This document shows positions 17,035-26,062 of a DNA stretch of 64,000 nt, piece by piece. Both the position numbers and the translations under genes were made by a program. Location of the stretch: contig NZ_JAODPB010000006.1 in NCBI RefSeq assembly GCF_025770735.1, forward strand, positions 124,001 through 188,000. The letters run 5' to 3'. Each line of letters begins with the position of its first letter. Positions within the stretch are counted from its first letter, which is position 1. Source of the stretch: Shouchella tritolerans. GTDB lineage: Bacteria > Bacillota > Bacilli > Bacillales > Bacillaceae_D. Under the pieces are notes generated by a model. That model did not search any database, had not been told where the DNA came from, and saw only the letters and a program-made list of their open reading frames with translations.

Positions 17035-17607
17035 TTAAGAACGGATAATATTGATTTTATCAGCAATTGGCGTCCGTTCTTTTGCTTCAGGAATAAAATC
17101 GCCATAACCAATCATTAACGTTGCGACAATTTTTTCTCCAGGCTGAACACCAATGGCTTCACGGAAGACAGGATTGTAAATCCAATCATTGGTACGCCAA
17201 ATCATGCCAATGCCTCTGGCCCAGGCAGCAAGCTGGATGTTTTGAATCATGGCACAAACCGCCCCATAATCTTCATCCCACGTTTTTTGACGCGGATCCT
17301 CAGGCATAACTACAACAAGATGGAGGGGAATTTCCCTAAAATAAGCTGCCTTTTTTTGCGCTTTTTCAGGGATCTTCCCATCGCTCCCTGCTTGTGTTTT
17401 CAAATAGGCGTCTACAAACTGTTTTTTCCCTTCTTCAGCGTATAGAAGAAAACGCCAAGGTTCCGTTAATTTATGGTTGGGCGCCCACTTTGCAACTTCT
17501 AATACATCGACTATTTCTTCAATGGATACAGGATCAGGTTTAAATTTTTTAATAGAGCGCCTTCCCTTAATAAGCTCGTCAATTGCTTTTACTTGGTTCA
17601 ATTCCAT
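17035..17607 (-). CDS. nitroreductase family protein
   Basis: This 190-residue FMN-dependent oxidoreductase belongs to the YdjA-like nitroreductases. Visible family blocks are RRSIKKFKPDPV near residue 16, AKWAPNHKLTEPWRF near residue 40-55, DYGAVCAMIQNIQLAA near residue 115-130 and the late G-Y-G before the C-terminus. Members reduce nitro compounds or quinones with NAD(P)H, and the natural substrate is usually unknown. AAGGA lies ten bases before the ATG at 17607; a GTG two codons upstream is less likely. It has its own terminator. Confidence 0.88.
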   Translation of the reverse strand: MELNQVKAIDELIKGRRSIKKFKPDPVSIEEIVDVLEVAKWAPNHKLTEPWRFLLYAEEGKKQFVDAYLKTQAGSDGKIPEKAQKKAAYFREIPLHLVVVMPEDPRQKTWDEDYGAVCAMIQNIQLAAWARGIGMIWRTNDWIYNPVFREAIGVQPGEKIVATLMIGYGDFIPEAKERTPIADKINIIRS

Positions 17608-17692
17608 TTTCACTCATTCCTTCGTTCTCCATTCTTACCCTTTAGTCTAACGAAAGGATCAGACAAACGCAAGGAATGATTCTCATTTTCAT

Positions 17693-18463
17693 TTAGATCG
17701 TGATAATAATCGCATCATATCCCCGGCTCTTTAATTCAGCAACAAGCGCTTCTGCATTGGCTTTAACCGAAAAAGCGCCAACTTGCACACGGTAAAGAGA
17801 ACCACTTCGGATAATTAAGGCTTCATAGCCGTCTGCTTGAAGCCGTGCTTGTAGGGCTTCTGCATTAGCGCGTTGGGAAAAAGCGCCTGCTTGCACACGG
17901 TAAATCGTGCCGTTACCGCCAGAATTACGCTGCAAATCGAACGCTTGCGCCAAACCATTTACATGACCACGAGCGACACGGGTCAAAAAGGCCGGATCCC
18001 GAAGCTTGGCCGCATCATTGGCGTGGTCAATGAACAGGTTTTCTGTTAAAATCGCTGGCATTGTGGACGTACGCAAAACTGCAAAATTAGCGGTTTTCTT
18101 TCCTCGGTCCGTTCCGCCAAGTTGTTGCATAATCGCCGGATGGATAATATTTTGTGCCCGAACAGACCCGCTTGTCTGCGATGTGTGAATAAACGATTCA
18201 AATCCGGTTCCACCCCCTGCGTTAATATGCACAGATAGAAAATAATCAGCACCCCAGTTGTTTGCCATATTCGTCCGTTCTGATAAAGACACGGCCGTAT
18301 CGCCTGTTCGGCTCATCCGGACTTCTGCGTTTTCGTATTCAGACACTAACATATCACGAATTTGCGTCGCAATTGACAGTGTTAAGTTCTTCTCTTGCAT
18401 GCCATTTCCTACCGCACCTGGATCGTTACCACCATGTCCTGGATCAATAAAAATTTTAACCAT
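17693..18463 (-). CDS. N-acetylmuramoyl-L-alanine amidase with two SPOR repeats (tail-module endolysin)
   Basis: This 256-residue lysin cuts the amide bond between muramic acid and L-alanine. The Amidase_3 domain (residues 1-175) has the zinc ligands His 10 in DPGHGG, Glu 24 and His 79 in SVHINA, and the catalytic Glu in LTENLF. Two near-identical SPOR-like repeats follow (YRVQAGAFSQRANAEAL and YRVQVGAFSVKANAEAL) and would bind peptidoglycan. It has no signal peptide, so it depends on a holin, and a holin gene lies upstream. GGAGGAA lies nine bases before the ATG. It closes the tail operon. Confidence 0.93.
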   Translation of the reverse strand: MVKIFIDPGHGGNDPGAVGNGMQEKNLTLSIATQIRDMLVSEYENAEVRMSRTGDTAVSLSERTNMANNWGADYFLSVHINAGGGTGFESFIHTSQTSGSVRAQNIIHPAIMQQLGGTDRGKKTANFAVLRTSTMPAILTENLFIDHANDAAKLRDPAFLTRVARGHVNGLAQAFDLQRNSGGNGTIYRVQAGAFSQRANAEALQARLQADGYEALIIRSGSLYRVQVGAFSVKANAEALVAELKSRGYDAIIITI

Positions 18464-18495
18464 AAATAATTCCTCCTTAATAATAGTAGGTGCTT

Positions 18496-18617
18496 GTCCT
18501 AAGCGTATATAGGCTGAAGGCAACGCCAACAGCCTTCCACAATGTTGATTAGGACAGGACTCCTCCCATCCTGTAAGGGTTAATCTCAACACCTGACCAG
18601 TAGTAGTCAACCCTTAC
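18496..18617 (-). other. nested inverted repeats between holin and amidase genes
   Basis: The 290-bp gap 18464-18753 has no gene but holds several paired segments: 18573-18581 with 18609-18617 (9 bp perfect, 27-nt loop), 18554-18559 with 18569-18574 (6 bp), and 18496-18502 with 18549-18555 (7 bp) enclosing 18511-18516 with 18530-18535. Some pairings exclude each other. The transcript of the lysis cassette could fold here, possibly to limit amidase expression, or it could be a remnant of an inserted element. I recognise no known RNA family. Confidence 0.4.
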
Positions 18618-18753
18618 AATCTACTTGTATGAAACAAAGGGTCCTGCCGACATGGACAAACGTTAGAAACGAATTGAATTAGGTGAAAAATCCCGCGAAT
18701 AGCTAGGATTGATCCTCTTTGCATTTCCATTACACACTAAATTTAGAATTTTT

Positions 18754-19164
18754 CTATAAACCCTTTTGATTTTTCTTATTTGGCTTGTCTTCACCTGAGT
18801 CCCTATCTTCATCGCTTTTCGCAAAACCTAACAATTTTTCCCGAATCACAGGCGGGATTTTCACTCCACTGGCCGCTAAATTTTCTACAATACTCAAGCA
18901 CTCATTCGCGATATAAAAAAGCACAGTTGCCGACGCAACCATGCCTTTCAAATCTAATACAATATCAATCATATTGGCAACAATAATAACGACGAAAATC
19001 CCAATTTTCTGAGCAAAACCGTACAAAGAAACCCGGCTGCGAACGCTTTTGTTTTTAATTGCTTTTGCAATACCGGTGGCAATGTCAAGAACCATCAGCA
19101 AGATAAGCAAATCAAGAAATTTGACATTGCCGAAAAGGTAAAGGCGAGCGACATCTAAGGACAA
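18754..19164 (-). CDS. phage holin (toxin secretion/phage lysis holin family)
   Basis: This small membrane protein has about three hydrophobic segments and the family core LLILLMVLDIATGIAKAIKN, then a segment with KIGIFVVIIVANMID, and a charged C-terminus rich in Lys, Asp and Glu. Holins form pores that let the lysin reach the wall. The start is unclear: a strong AAAGGGGGG (19190-19198) lies before an in-frame ATA at 19182 but no ATG, GTG or TTG sits at proper distance. The TTG at 19164 used here is the nearest accepted codon and loses a few conserved residues. It lies between the coiled-coil gene and the amidase. Confidence 0.8.
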   Translation of the reverse strand: MSLDVARLYLFGNVKFLDLLILLMVLDIATGIAKAIKNKSVRSRVSLYGFAQKIGIFVVIIVANMIDIVLDLKGMVASATVLFYIANECLSIVENLAASGVKIPPVIREKLLGFAKSDEDRDSGEDKPNKKNQKGL

Positions 19165-19282
19165 GTCAGCGAACGTGCCTATATAGCATCCCCCCTTTCG
19201 ATGGCATGCTGTTATTCTTAAGCGGTTCTTGTTTCCTGCTTGAAATCCGTTAACCAAACACGATTATCCTAAATAGAGTATG

Positions 19283-19513
19283 TTACTCAGAAAGGCTTTC
19301 CTGTGTTTCTTCCTGCTTCATGTCCTCATTTTCTTTTTGCAGTAAAGCGTAAGCGTTTTTAAAGGTTTGTAATTGCGCATCCATTTCTGATAACTCTAAC
19401 TCCCGCTGTCCTAGCCTTTCCGCTAAATACTCAACACGTGCATTGGCTTTTTGTACCTCATACTCGAGTGATTGGATGTATTGCTTTTGTTCAGAGGATA
19501 ACTCTTGACTCAC
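19283..19513 (-). CDS. short coiled-coil protein in the tail module
   Basis: This 76-residue protein is almost wholly predicted coiled coil, with heptad hydrophobics and many Glu, Gln and Arg (YEVQKANARVEYLAERLGQ). It starts at GTG 19513, two bases after the fibre gene, with GGAGGTCGCTGAT upstream, part of it inside the fibre gene. Small proteins at this place in phage tail operons (XkdX or BhlA type) are common but not clearly homologous. It could assist the fibre or the holin. I do not recognise its family. Confidence 0.65.
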   Translation of the reverse strand: MSQELSSEQKQYIQSLEYEVQKANARVEYLAERLGQRELELSEMDAQLQTFKNAYALLQKENEDMKQEETQESLSE

Positions 19514-19514
19514 A

Positions 19515-22500
19515 TCAGCGACCTCCTTTCAGAGCATTGACTTGCCTTTGAATCTCTTTAATCTCATTTGCCTGTTGTTTTATTATCCGGTCTTGTACTT
19601 TCACTTTAGCTAGAATCCCAGCGATAAAGTCATCCATTGACAATGCCGGACCTTCGTCAGACGGCGTGCGAAACTCTTCCGGTAAATCCTCTGAAATAGG
19701 ACCATAATTTGGTCGAACAAAAGCACCATTTCTATCTGGTGTTTTGTAGTGGTAAGACATTAATTCAACTTGGTCTATTAAATGAGCGAAGTAATCCAGG
19801 TCAAGGGGTTCAATGTTTTCCTTTACGTTACGTGATGAAATCTTGTGCATCGTAAAGTAATGCATATTGTTGGTCCAAACTTCCCATAACCGGAAATTAC
19901 TCATCCCTACAAGACCCCATCCAGAGGTATCAGGCCTAAAAGTTGGATGAAGTCCTGATTTACTTGACGTATTTCCCCTTCCCATTACCCAATATCTGCT
20001 GCCGCTGCTGCCACGCATTGGATCAAAACGAAACTCCGTGGACCTTGAGATAATCCGGTTGACTGAATCAATAAATGTAGAACTTGCACTGTAAATGGTA
20101 AACGTATCGTTTGTGTTTGCACCAATATAACCCATGTTTTTGCCCCCAGGGTCGAAAAACCTTACAAGGGCCGGATCGCTGCCCTGACCATTAAAATTTC
20201 GTATGCCGATTAGAATTCGGTTCCGGGCATTGCTGTCAAACGCCTTAAATCCGTCCGCATCCATCTGCACAGCCATACTGCCATTCATCGCCCTAACCAT
20301 AATATTGGCTGCATCTAACGTGCCACTTGTGATTTTAGCGGCACTAATGTCGCTAATTTTGGCATTGGTAATAGTGGCATTTGCAATTTTCGCGTTGTCA
20401 ATTTGCCCATTGCCAATTTTTGCGTTTGTGATTGCTCCGTTTTCGATCTGTGCCGTGCCGATAATGGCGTTTTGCAACTTCGCCTTGCTGATGGATGCAT
20501 CGGCGATCGCAGCGGTACCGACTGCTGCCTCCCCAATATGGGCCGTCTTAATTACGCCATTGTCAATTAGTGTTTGCCCTGTGATGCGTGTTTTTGCACC
20601 ATCAATGAGGACACCTTCACTAGATAAGTTAATGGCTGCAATGACACCGTTTTTCTCGACACGGGCATTGATTTGATCGGCTTGTACACTTAACTTAGAC
20701 TCTGCTTGTGACATGCGGTTCCCTAAACCAGTGGTTTCAGACGCTACTAGGCTGATCTCGCGTGCATTTTGGTCGATTGATGTTTGGAGGCTGGATACTT
20801 CCGATATATCAACCACCTCTATATCATCGACACGAACCCAACCGACGCTATGATTAGTCACCATAGACACCGATAAAGCCTTGACGTTACTAGGACACTT
20901 CCACGTACCTTTTATTTGTCGCCACTCTGTTTGCGCTCCATCCCATCCCCAGTCTGCTACCAACGTACCTGTATCTGCGTTGCCAAACCTAAATTTCTGG
21001 TTATCTCGTACTCCATTTGCGTCAGCACTCGTCTTATACCAATAGGAAATTCGGTAAGTGTGCCCAGGTACTACCGCAACAGGGTTAGTAACGCTTTGGC
21101 TTCGAGTTCTAGGGGATGAACCTCCCTTAAATTCCAATGCTTTCTTACCTGAATAGGCATCGTCCACGATCTCGCCAGGCCCATGCCAGCCTAGCCCCCC
21201 GCCCTCAAAACTTCCGTCTGGGATGATATTGTCGCCCGTTGTAGCAACGTGCGACAGCTCTGAAATTGTAGTGCTGAATTGGTCAGCTCTTAACTCTAGC
21301 CGGGACGTACGACTACTGACATTAGTAATAGCTCCGGCATTATTATCTACTCTTGTCTCCACGTTTGAGACATCGGCCTTTAGCCCGTTAATTGTCGTTT
21401 CAAAATTAGACTGCTTCTCTGACACTCCTTCAACCGTCTTGCTCAGTTCGCCAAAATCAGTCCTTAATCCGCTAGCGGTTAACTCTAATTCGCCAATTTG
21501 GCTGGAGAGTTGCCCTGTCGTGTCCTCAAACTCGTCTTTCGTGATTCTTGCAGCAATGGCCTCTGCATTCGCTCGTATGTCTGCCTCTTGAGCACTCAGC
21601 TTTCCGTCCATATTCGTTAAGCGGCTAGCTGTGGTTGATAGTTCGCCTTCAATGACGTCTATGTTAGTCGCTATGTCAGATACAGTCCCGTTAATGTCAC
21701 CAACCTCACGGGTTAGATTATCGGTAATGCTGTCTAACTCAGCTAGTTTGCCATCTGTGAATTGGAACTTGCCGTCCACATACTCTAACCCAGCTTTTTC
21801 AGCCAATTCGCTATTTATTTGCTCGGTAACGGTCTTGATTTCCTCGTCGGTGTACTGCTTGGCATCTTGCTTTAATTGCTCGCGGGCCGACTCTTCCAGT
21901 TGATCCAAATTAATTGACCCATCGGCAATAATTTGCGCTTCCTTACTTAGTTCACGAAGTTTGGCAGCCAAGTCCTCGCCAAAGAAAATGTCCTCTGATA
22001 CGATTCGTGCTGTCGTAGCGCTTACTTCTTCCGACAAAGGCGAGTAACGCTCGTAATAGTTAAAAGCACGGACACGGAAATAATACTGTTTGTTCGGTTC
22101 GCCATGAAAGCTATAAGTATTGCCACCCCCTCGGTAAACGAGTGTTTCTGGGCTTCCTGCAAACCCCTGTACTTCGCTTGCATAGACTTCATAACCTGCA
22201 ATATACGTGTCTAAATGGCTAAAATCCCATTCCACCATGATGGCAGCATATAAACCGGTAGCTGTCACATTAGCGGGTACTTCAGGAACAATGTCTGGAT
22301 ACGAATTGGGCTGAATTGGCCTCCCTGCCCTATCCCATACATGGGCATTTTCCTTTACTTTTGCCAGCACCCTTTCCACTTCTTGATTTGGGGTTGAAAA
22401 TAGCGGCAGAAACTCCCCTAATACGACTTCATCCTTGCTAGGATCAAGCAAGTCGCGTTTTAGCTCAATTACTCTCGTCTTTTCTTGAATGATCGGATAA

Positions 22501-23504
22501 ATGTCTTCATCAAGGACAGCAGCCGTGTCCCCTAATTGAATACGTTCATGTTCAAAATTGGAGAGTCTGAATAAATCAACAACCTTTCCGGAATAATGGA
22601 CAAGTGGCGTACATACCGTTTGCAAATATTCATAGGTTTGTTCTAATAAACGGACAGGGTTGTCTTCATCTGATTCTTCCAAAATGCCAAATCGATGCCT
22701 TTTTCCTTCATAATCCCCTCGTCCCCATAAAGCTCTTGCCTGCTCATCGCCAAGCCAGTCTTGCCCTTTTGGTTTATCAATAGGGTCGCCTTTCGCTTTG
22801 CTCCATTCGATATCTTTAAACGTAATCGGTTTGCCTTGGTCCCCATTTTCATTCTCGGTCGGTTTCCCGTAAGCTCTGATCGCCGTTTTGACATTGCTCA
22901 TATCAATGGTGCGTTCAATTTCGGTTAAGTCTTTTCTATATTCAAACCGTTTGCCTGTATCTGCCCCTCGGCGTGAAAGAATATCAATGTACCGCCCGGT
23001 AATTTTATTTCCTTCAATTGTCACTCGACATCTTAGTTCGCCTTTAAATGTATTTAGCAACTCGGCTACACAATATTTGGCGTTGGTTTGGCTAAACTCT
23101 ACAGGAGCTTCCCCTAATTCGGCAACGACGCCTGGCTGCCACCGTGTCCCAGCAAGAATACTAGAAAGGGCTTGCCTGACGTTTGTCTGATTATACAGAA
23201 TATGCTCTATATGTTCATCAAGCAGTTCATTGACCGCATGTTCACATATAACCGTTTTATAAGCGGCATCCCCATGGCGGTCTTCTACAACAACAATTTC
23301 AAAAAGTTGAAAATCGCCATCGACATCATAAAAAGCGACTTGTTGGCCTTCGACGATTTCAAGTGCATGGTCACAATCGGCAAGGATTGTAAATTCAAAG
23401 GAATGTGCATTGTTCAGTTGTTCTGTATGCACCGCTTCGATTAGATGCCGTTCATCGAGAACAGCTCTGCATGTTTCGTGCTTGTCGAAAATAAATACGT
23501 TCAT
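19515..23504 (-). CDS. tail tip/receptor-binding fibre protein, multidomain
   Basis: This 1329-residue structural protein would sit at the tail tip and bind the target cell. Residues about 1-380 resemble the N-terminal domain of siphophage tail-associated lysin/tip proteins. Residues about 400-500 are a fibronectin III-like domain (TGLYAAIMVEWDF, YYFRVRAFN). A long coiled-coil region follows to about 780, then a carbohydrate-binding-like beta sandwich (GSFEGGGLGWHG, WVRVDDIEVVD). Next come repeats of the type A-x-I-x-N-A-K-I, probably a trimeric beta helix. The end resembles a peptidase S74 autochaperone (SSRNVKENIEPLD, with the Ser-Lys pair), which would cleave itself off after trimerisation. 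The ATG at 23504 follows GGGAGAGGGGG. Confidence 0.88.
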   Translation of the reverse strand: MNVFIFDKHETCRAVLDERHLIEAVHTEQLNNAHSFEFTILADCDHALEIVEGQQVAFYDVDGDFQLFEIVVVEDRHGDAAYKTVICEHAVNELLDEHIEHILYNQTNVRQALSSILAGTRWQPGVVAELGEAPVEFSQTNAKYCVAELLNTFKGELRCRVTIEGNKITGRYIDILSRRGADTGKRFEYRKDLTEIERTIDMSNVKTAIRAYGKPTENENGDQGKPITFKDIEWSKAKGDPIDKPKGQDWLGDEQARALWGRGDYEGKRHRFGILEESDEDNPVRLLEQTYEYLQTVCTPLVHYSGKVVDLFRLSNFEHERIQLGDTAAVLDEDIYPIIQEKTRVIELKRDLLDPSKDEVVLGEFLPLFSTPNQEVERVLAKVKENAHVWDRAGRPIQPNSYPDIVPEVPANVTATGLYAAIMVEWDFSHLDTYIAGYEVYASEVQGFAGSPETLVYRGGGNTYSFHGEPNKQYYFRVRAFNYYERYSPLSEEVSATTARIVSEDIFFGEDLAAKLRELSKEAQIIADGSINLDQLEESAREQLKQDAKQYTDEEIKTVTEQINSELAEKAGLEYVDGKFQFTDGKLAELDSITDNLTREVGDINGTVSDIATNIDVIEGELSTTASRLTNMDGKLSAQEADIRANAEAIAARITKDEFEDTTGQLSSQIGELELTASGLRTDFGELSKTVEGVSEKQSNFETTINGLKADVSNVETRVDNNAGAITNVSSRTSRLELRADQFSTTISELSHVATTGDNIIPDGSFEGGGLGWHGPGEIVDDAYSGKKALEFKGGSSPRTRSQSVTNPVAVVPGHTYRISYWYKTSADANGVRDNQKFRFGNADTGTLVADWGWDGAQTEWRQIKGTWKCPSNVKALSVSMVTNHSVGWVRVDDIEVVDISEVSSLQTSIDQNAREISLVASETTGLGNRMSQAESKLSVQADQINARVEKNGVIAAINLSSEGVLIDGAKTRITGQTLIDNGVIKTAHIGEAAVGTAAIADASISKAKLQNAIIGTAQIENGAITNAKIGNGQIDNAKIANATITNAKISDISAAKITSGTLDAANIMVRAMNGSMAVQMDADGFKAFDSNARNRILIGIRNFNGQGSDPALVRFFDPGGKNMGYIGANTNDTFTIYSASSTFIDSVNRIISRSTEFRFDPMRGSSGSRYWVMGRGNTSSKSGLHPTFRPDTSGWGLVGMSNFRLWEVWTNNMHYFTMHKISSRNVKENIEPLDLDYFAHLIDQVELMSYHYKTPDRNGAFVRPNYGPISEDLPEEFRTPSDEGPALSMDDFIAGILAKVKVQDRIIKQQANEIKEIQRQVNALKGGR

Positions 23505-23521
23505 TCTATCCCCCTCTCCCT

Positions 23522-24241
23522 TTATAACCATTTCTCCTTATATGCCATCTCTACTGTCGCGGTTTCCGGTCGAACGGCAATATGATTTTCGCCAGGATGT
23601 AAAAATATATCTTTAAATCCTGAACGCAGATCAAGCAAAGGCATCGCCCATTCATCGTTATAACGAATTGATGATTTTTCACTGTCAATCACAACCTGGT
23701 CGCCTGAATGGAATACTCGATTTAACTTAAATCGTTTCCCGTCTTTTTCTATTTGCATGTTTTCTGTTTCTTCATGGAAAAGAATTGAGTAAACCGGCAT
23801 CGCTGGTGCAGTAGCTGTATAGTCGACAACTATGCTCTCCGTGAAATCAAGCTCTTTTTTTGCCCCTTCTGCGACAGGATCAGATACTTGAAAGACTAAT
23901 TTTCCCGTTTTCAACAAGCCTTTGCCTGTAAAATCGGAAAAGTCGACTACAAATGCATGGTAGGCTTTATCTGGCTCATCAAAAAATACCAGTTTGCCTT
24001 CTTCTGCCGAAAGGTAATAAGCCATTTCTCGCATGGCTTTTCTTTGTTCTTCATAACTATTGGAAATCATTAAAACATCAAGCTCGATCAAGTACTCGCC
24101 CCACCGTTTATTTGAAGCGTGGACGCCGTGGTGGACTTCAGTGTTCGTAAATTTCCGTGGCGGCAAAGAGGCGCGGTTGTCATCGACCAGTTTGAGCCAC
24201 TTTGAAAAATTCACGCCATTAAAAGAAAACCAAGCATTCAT
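23522..24241 (-). CDS. distal tail protein (Dit-like)
   Basis: This 239-residue protein matches the siphovirus tail family that forms the hub below the tail tube. Indicators are the position between tape measure and tip genes, the N-terminal strand pattern (FSFNGVNFSKWLKL), the conserved mid-region with REMAYYLSAEEGKLVFFDEPD and a C-terminal galectin-like domain with LDLRSGFKDIFLHPGENHI. AAAGGAGGCGAG precedes the ATG. The gene ends 17 bp before the fibre start. It is complete for the family. Confidence 0.85.
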   Translation of the reverse strand: MNAWFSFNGVNFSKWLKLVDDNRASLPPRKFTNTEVHHGVHASNKRWGEYLIELDVLMISNSYEEQRKAMREMAYYLSAEEGKLVFFDEPDKAYHAFVVDFSDFTGKGLLKTGKLVFQVSDPVAEGAKKELDFTESIVVDYTATAPAMPVYSILFHEETENMQIEKDGKRFKLNRVFHSGDQVVIDSEKSSIRYNDEWAMPLLDLRSGFKDIFLHPGENHIAVRPETATVEMAYKEKWL

Positions 24242-24256
24242 TTTCTCGCCTCCTTT

Positions 24257-26062
24257 TTAGTAGTGTCCTCTTGCACGCTGTGCCATTTGTCCTCTCCGTC
24301 CAAGTTCAACATCCATAAACGGTGCGGTCACTCTAGCAATTTGTTTGCCTTCAAGGTGGACTGGCACTTCAATCGTCATCTTGCTAGAAGGATTTGCTGA
24401 CAGCCCCTGCAACTCTCTTGCTTGTACATTGCTATCTAACCGCGCCAATCCCCGTCCTAGTGAAGAACCAATATCATGAAGAGAAGGCAGCGTTAATGCT
24501 TTCTCAAACGCATGTTCAATTTTAGGCACATCTCGGTTAATGGAGTCTTTTATTGGCCCGCCAAAGTTAAGACGGTGAATGTCTTGCAGTGGTCCTTCTT
24601 TAGCAGGAGAGAAAGGCAAGAAATCCCGTATCTTTCCTGCAACATTGGAGATTGCATTTTTTACTGCCCCAACTGCACTTGTAATTCCCTCTGCAATGCT
24701 ATTAACAATGTTTTTCCCTGCTTCGCGAAAACGGCCAACAAAATTCAACACGGCTTGCCATGCGCTTTGAATTCCATTAGAGATAGCCGTTTTGATATTA
24801 GTCATTGCGGTTGTCACACTTGAGCGGACAGCGTTAAAAATAGTTGTAAATGTGTTTTTTATCGCATTAAGAGCACTTGTTACCGCTGTACGTGCCGCCG
24901 AAATCCCGGTTGAAATAAAATTCTGTACAAAGCTAATCGCCGTTGTAACCACATTGCGAACAGCATTAAATACAGTTAAAAATACTGTCCTAATTACCGT
25001 TAACACAGATTGAACCACATTCGAGGCAGTTGTTAAGCCTGTTGAAATGGCATTGCGGATAAAGCCCATTACTGTCATGACTACGTTTTGAATAGGAGTA
25101 AAAATGGTGGAGAAAAACGACCTTATTCCATTTAATGCCGTCAAAAACAAATTGCTTATTGCTCCCCACATTTTCGAAAAAACACCCATTAAACCGGTAA
25201 ACAAAGAACTAGCAATTTTTAAAAGCCGCCCAAACAATAACAACTGAACAACATTCCATATCGCCTCAAGCGCGCCAGAAAAAAGCTGCTTAATTCCTTC
25301 CCACATTAAAGAAAAATCTCCAGTAAAAAGGCCTGCAAACGCCTTTACTAGCCCCATGATGATGTTCAATGCTCCCGAAATAACTCCTTGAATATTGCCC
25401 CATACCATTTGAATAAGCGACACAATGAACGGCCAAACAAATTGCATAATCGCCAGAATGCCGTTCATAACTGGTTCAATAATGCTCTTAATTCCATTAA
25501 ATATATTGGTTACTGCTTGCATAACAGCAGCTCCATGTTCATCCCAAAACGCCTTGATTTGCGCCAATTTTTCAGCAACAAAGGTAACAATCGTAGCCAC
25601 TACCGTTTCCATCGTGGCCTTTATTGCCTCCCACGCTTGGACGACCCCATTGCGAAACGTTTCGTTTGTCTGCCAAAGATACATAATGCCTGCAACAAGA
25701 GCGGCAATCGCAGCGGTGATGAGAACAATAGGAGCTAATAAGCTAGACAAAGCTCCCAAAAAAGAAATAAAACTAGGAAGGACCATCGCTTTAATTAAGG
25801 ATCCTATAGTCGTAAAAAGTTGCTGTAAAATAGACAGACTAGTAGCAACTTGAGAAATAGCAACTATCACCAACCCTGTCCCTGTTACAATGCTAAAAAA
25901 AGCTGATAACAATTCACCACTTGAAAGACTAGTTCCTAATTCCTCTAGCTCCTTCTTTATACCTGTAAGGGTCTGCTCTATACCACTTAACGCTTTTCCA
26001 CCCTTTTCTAACGATTCAAAGTCAATTTTAATATTTGCTGACTCTCCTATTGAAATCGCCAT
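24257..26062 (-). CDS. phage tail tape measure protein
   Basis: This 601-residue protein sets tail length and is later ejected. It is very hydrophobic in the middle (residues about 55-130), followed by a long helical region of loosely repeated 30-40-residue units around F-x-x-I-x-N-A-V/I-x-T-x-I, and a C-terminal segment typical of Gram-positive phage tape measures (FLPFSPAKEGPLQDIHRLNFGGPI). From its length I would expect a tail of roughly 90 nm, using the general relation of about 0.15 nm per residue. AAGGGGG precedes two adjacent ATG codons; the second (26062) has the better spacing and overlaps the stop of the frameshifted chaperone. Confidence 0.9.
   Translation of the reverse strand: MAISIGESANIKIDFESLEKGGKALSGIEQTLTGIKKELEELGTSLSSGELLSAFFSIVTGTGLVIVAISQVATSLSILQQLFTTIGSLIKAMVLPSFISFLGALSSLLAPIVLITAAIAALVAGIMYLWQTNETFRNGVVQAWEAIKATMETVVATIVTFVAEKLAQIKAFWDEHGAAVMQAVTNIFNGIKSIIEPVMNGILAIMQFVWPFIVSLIQMVWGNIQGVISGALNIIMGLVKAFAGLFTGDFSLMWEGIKQLFSGALEAIWNVVQLLLFGRLLKIASSLFTGLMGVFSKMWGAISNLFLTALNGIRSFFSTIFTPIQNVVMTVMGFIRNAISTGLTTASNVVQSVLTVIRTVFLTVFNAVRNVVTTAISFVQNFISTGISAARTAVTSALNAIKNTFTTIFNAVRSSVTTAMTNIKTAISNGIQSAWQAVLNFVGRFREAGKNIVNSIAEGITSAVGAVKNAISNVAGKIRDFLPFSPAKEGPLQDIHRLNFGGPIKDSINRDVPKIEHAFEKALTLPSLHDIGSSLGRGLARLDSNVQARELQGLSANPSSKMTIEVPVHLEGKQIARVTAPFMDVELGRRGQMAQRARGHY

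Noticed and set aside
16908-17111. A 67-codon minus-strand frame across the nitroreductase end
   Set aside because: It runs through the perfect terminator hairpin and overlaps the end of a well-supported gene.
20203-21903. Several plus-strand open frames of 67-157 codons opposite the fibre gene
   Set aside because: They follow the repeat structure of the fibre gene in reverse, have no ribosome sites and no plausible domains.
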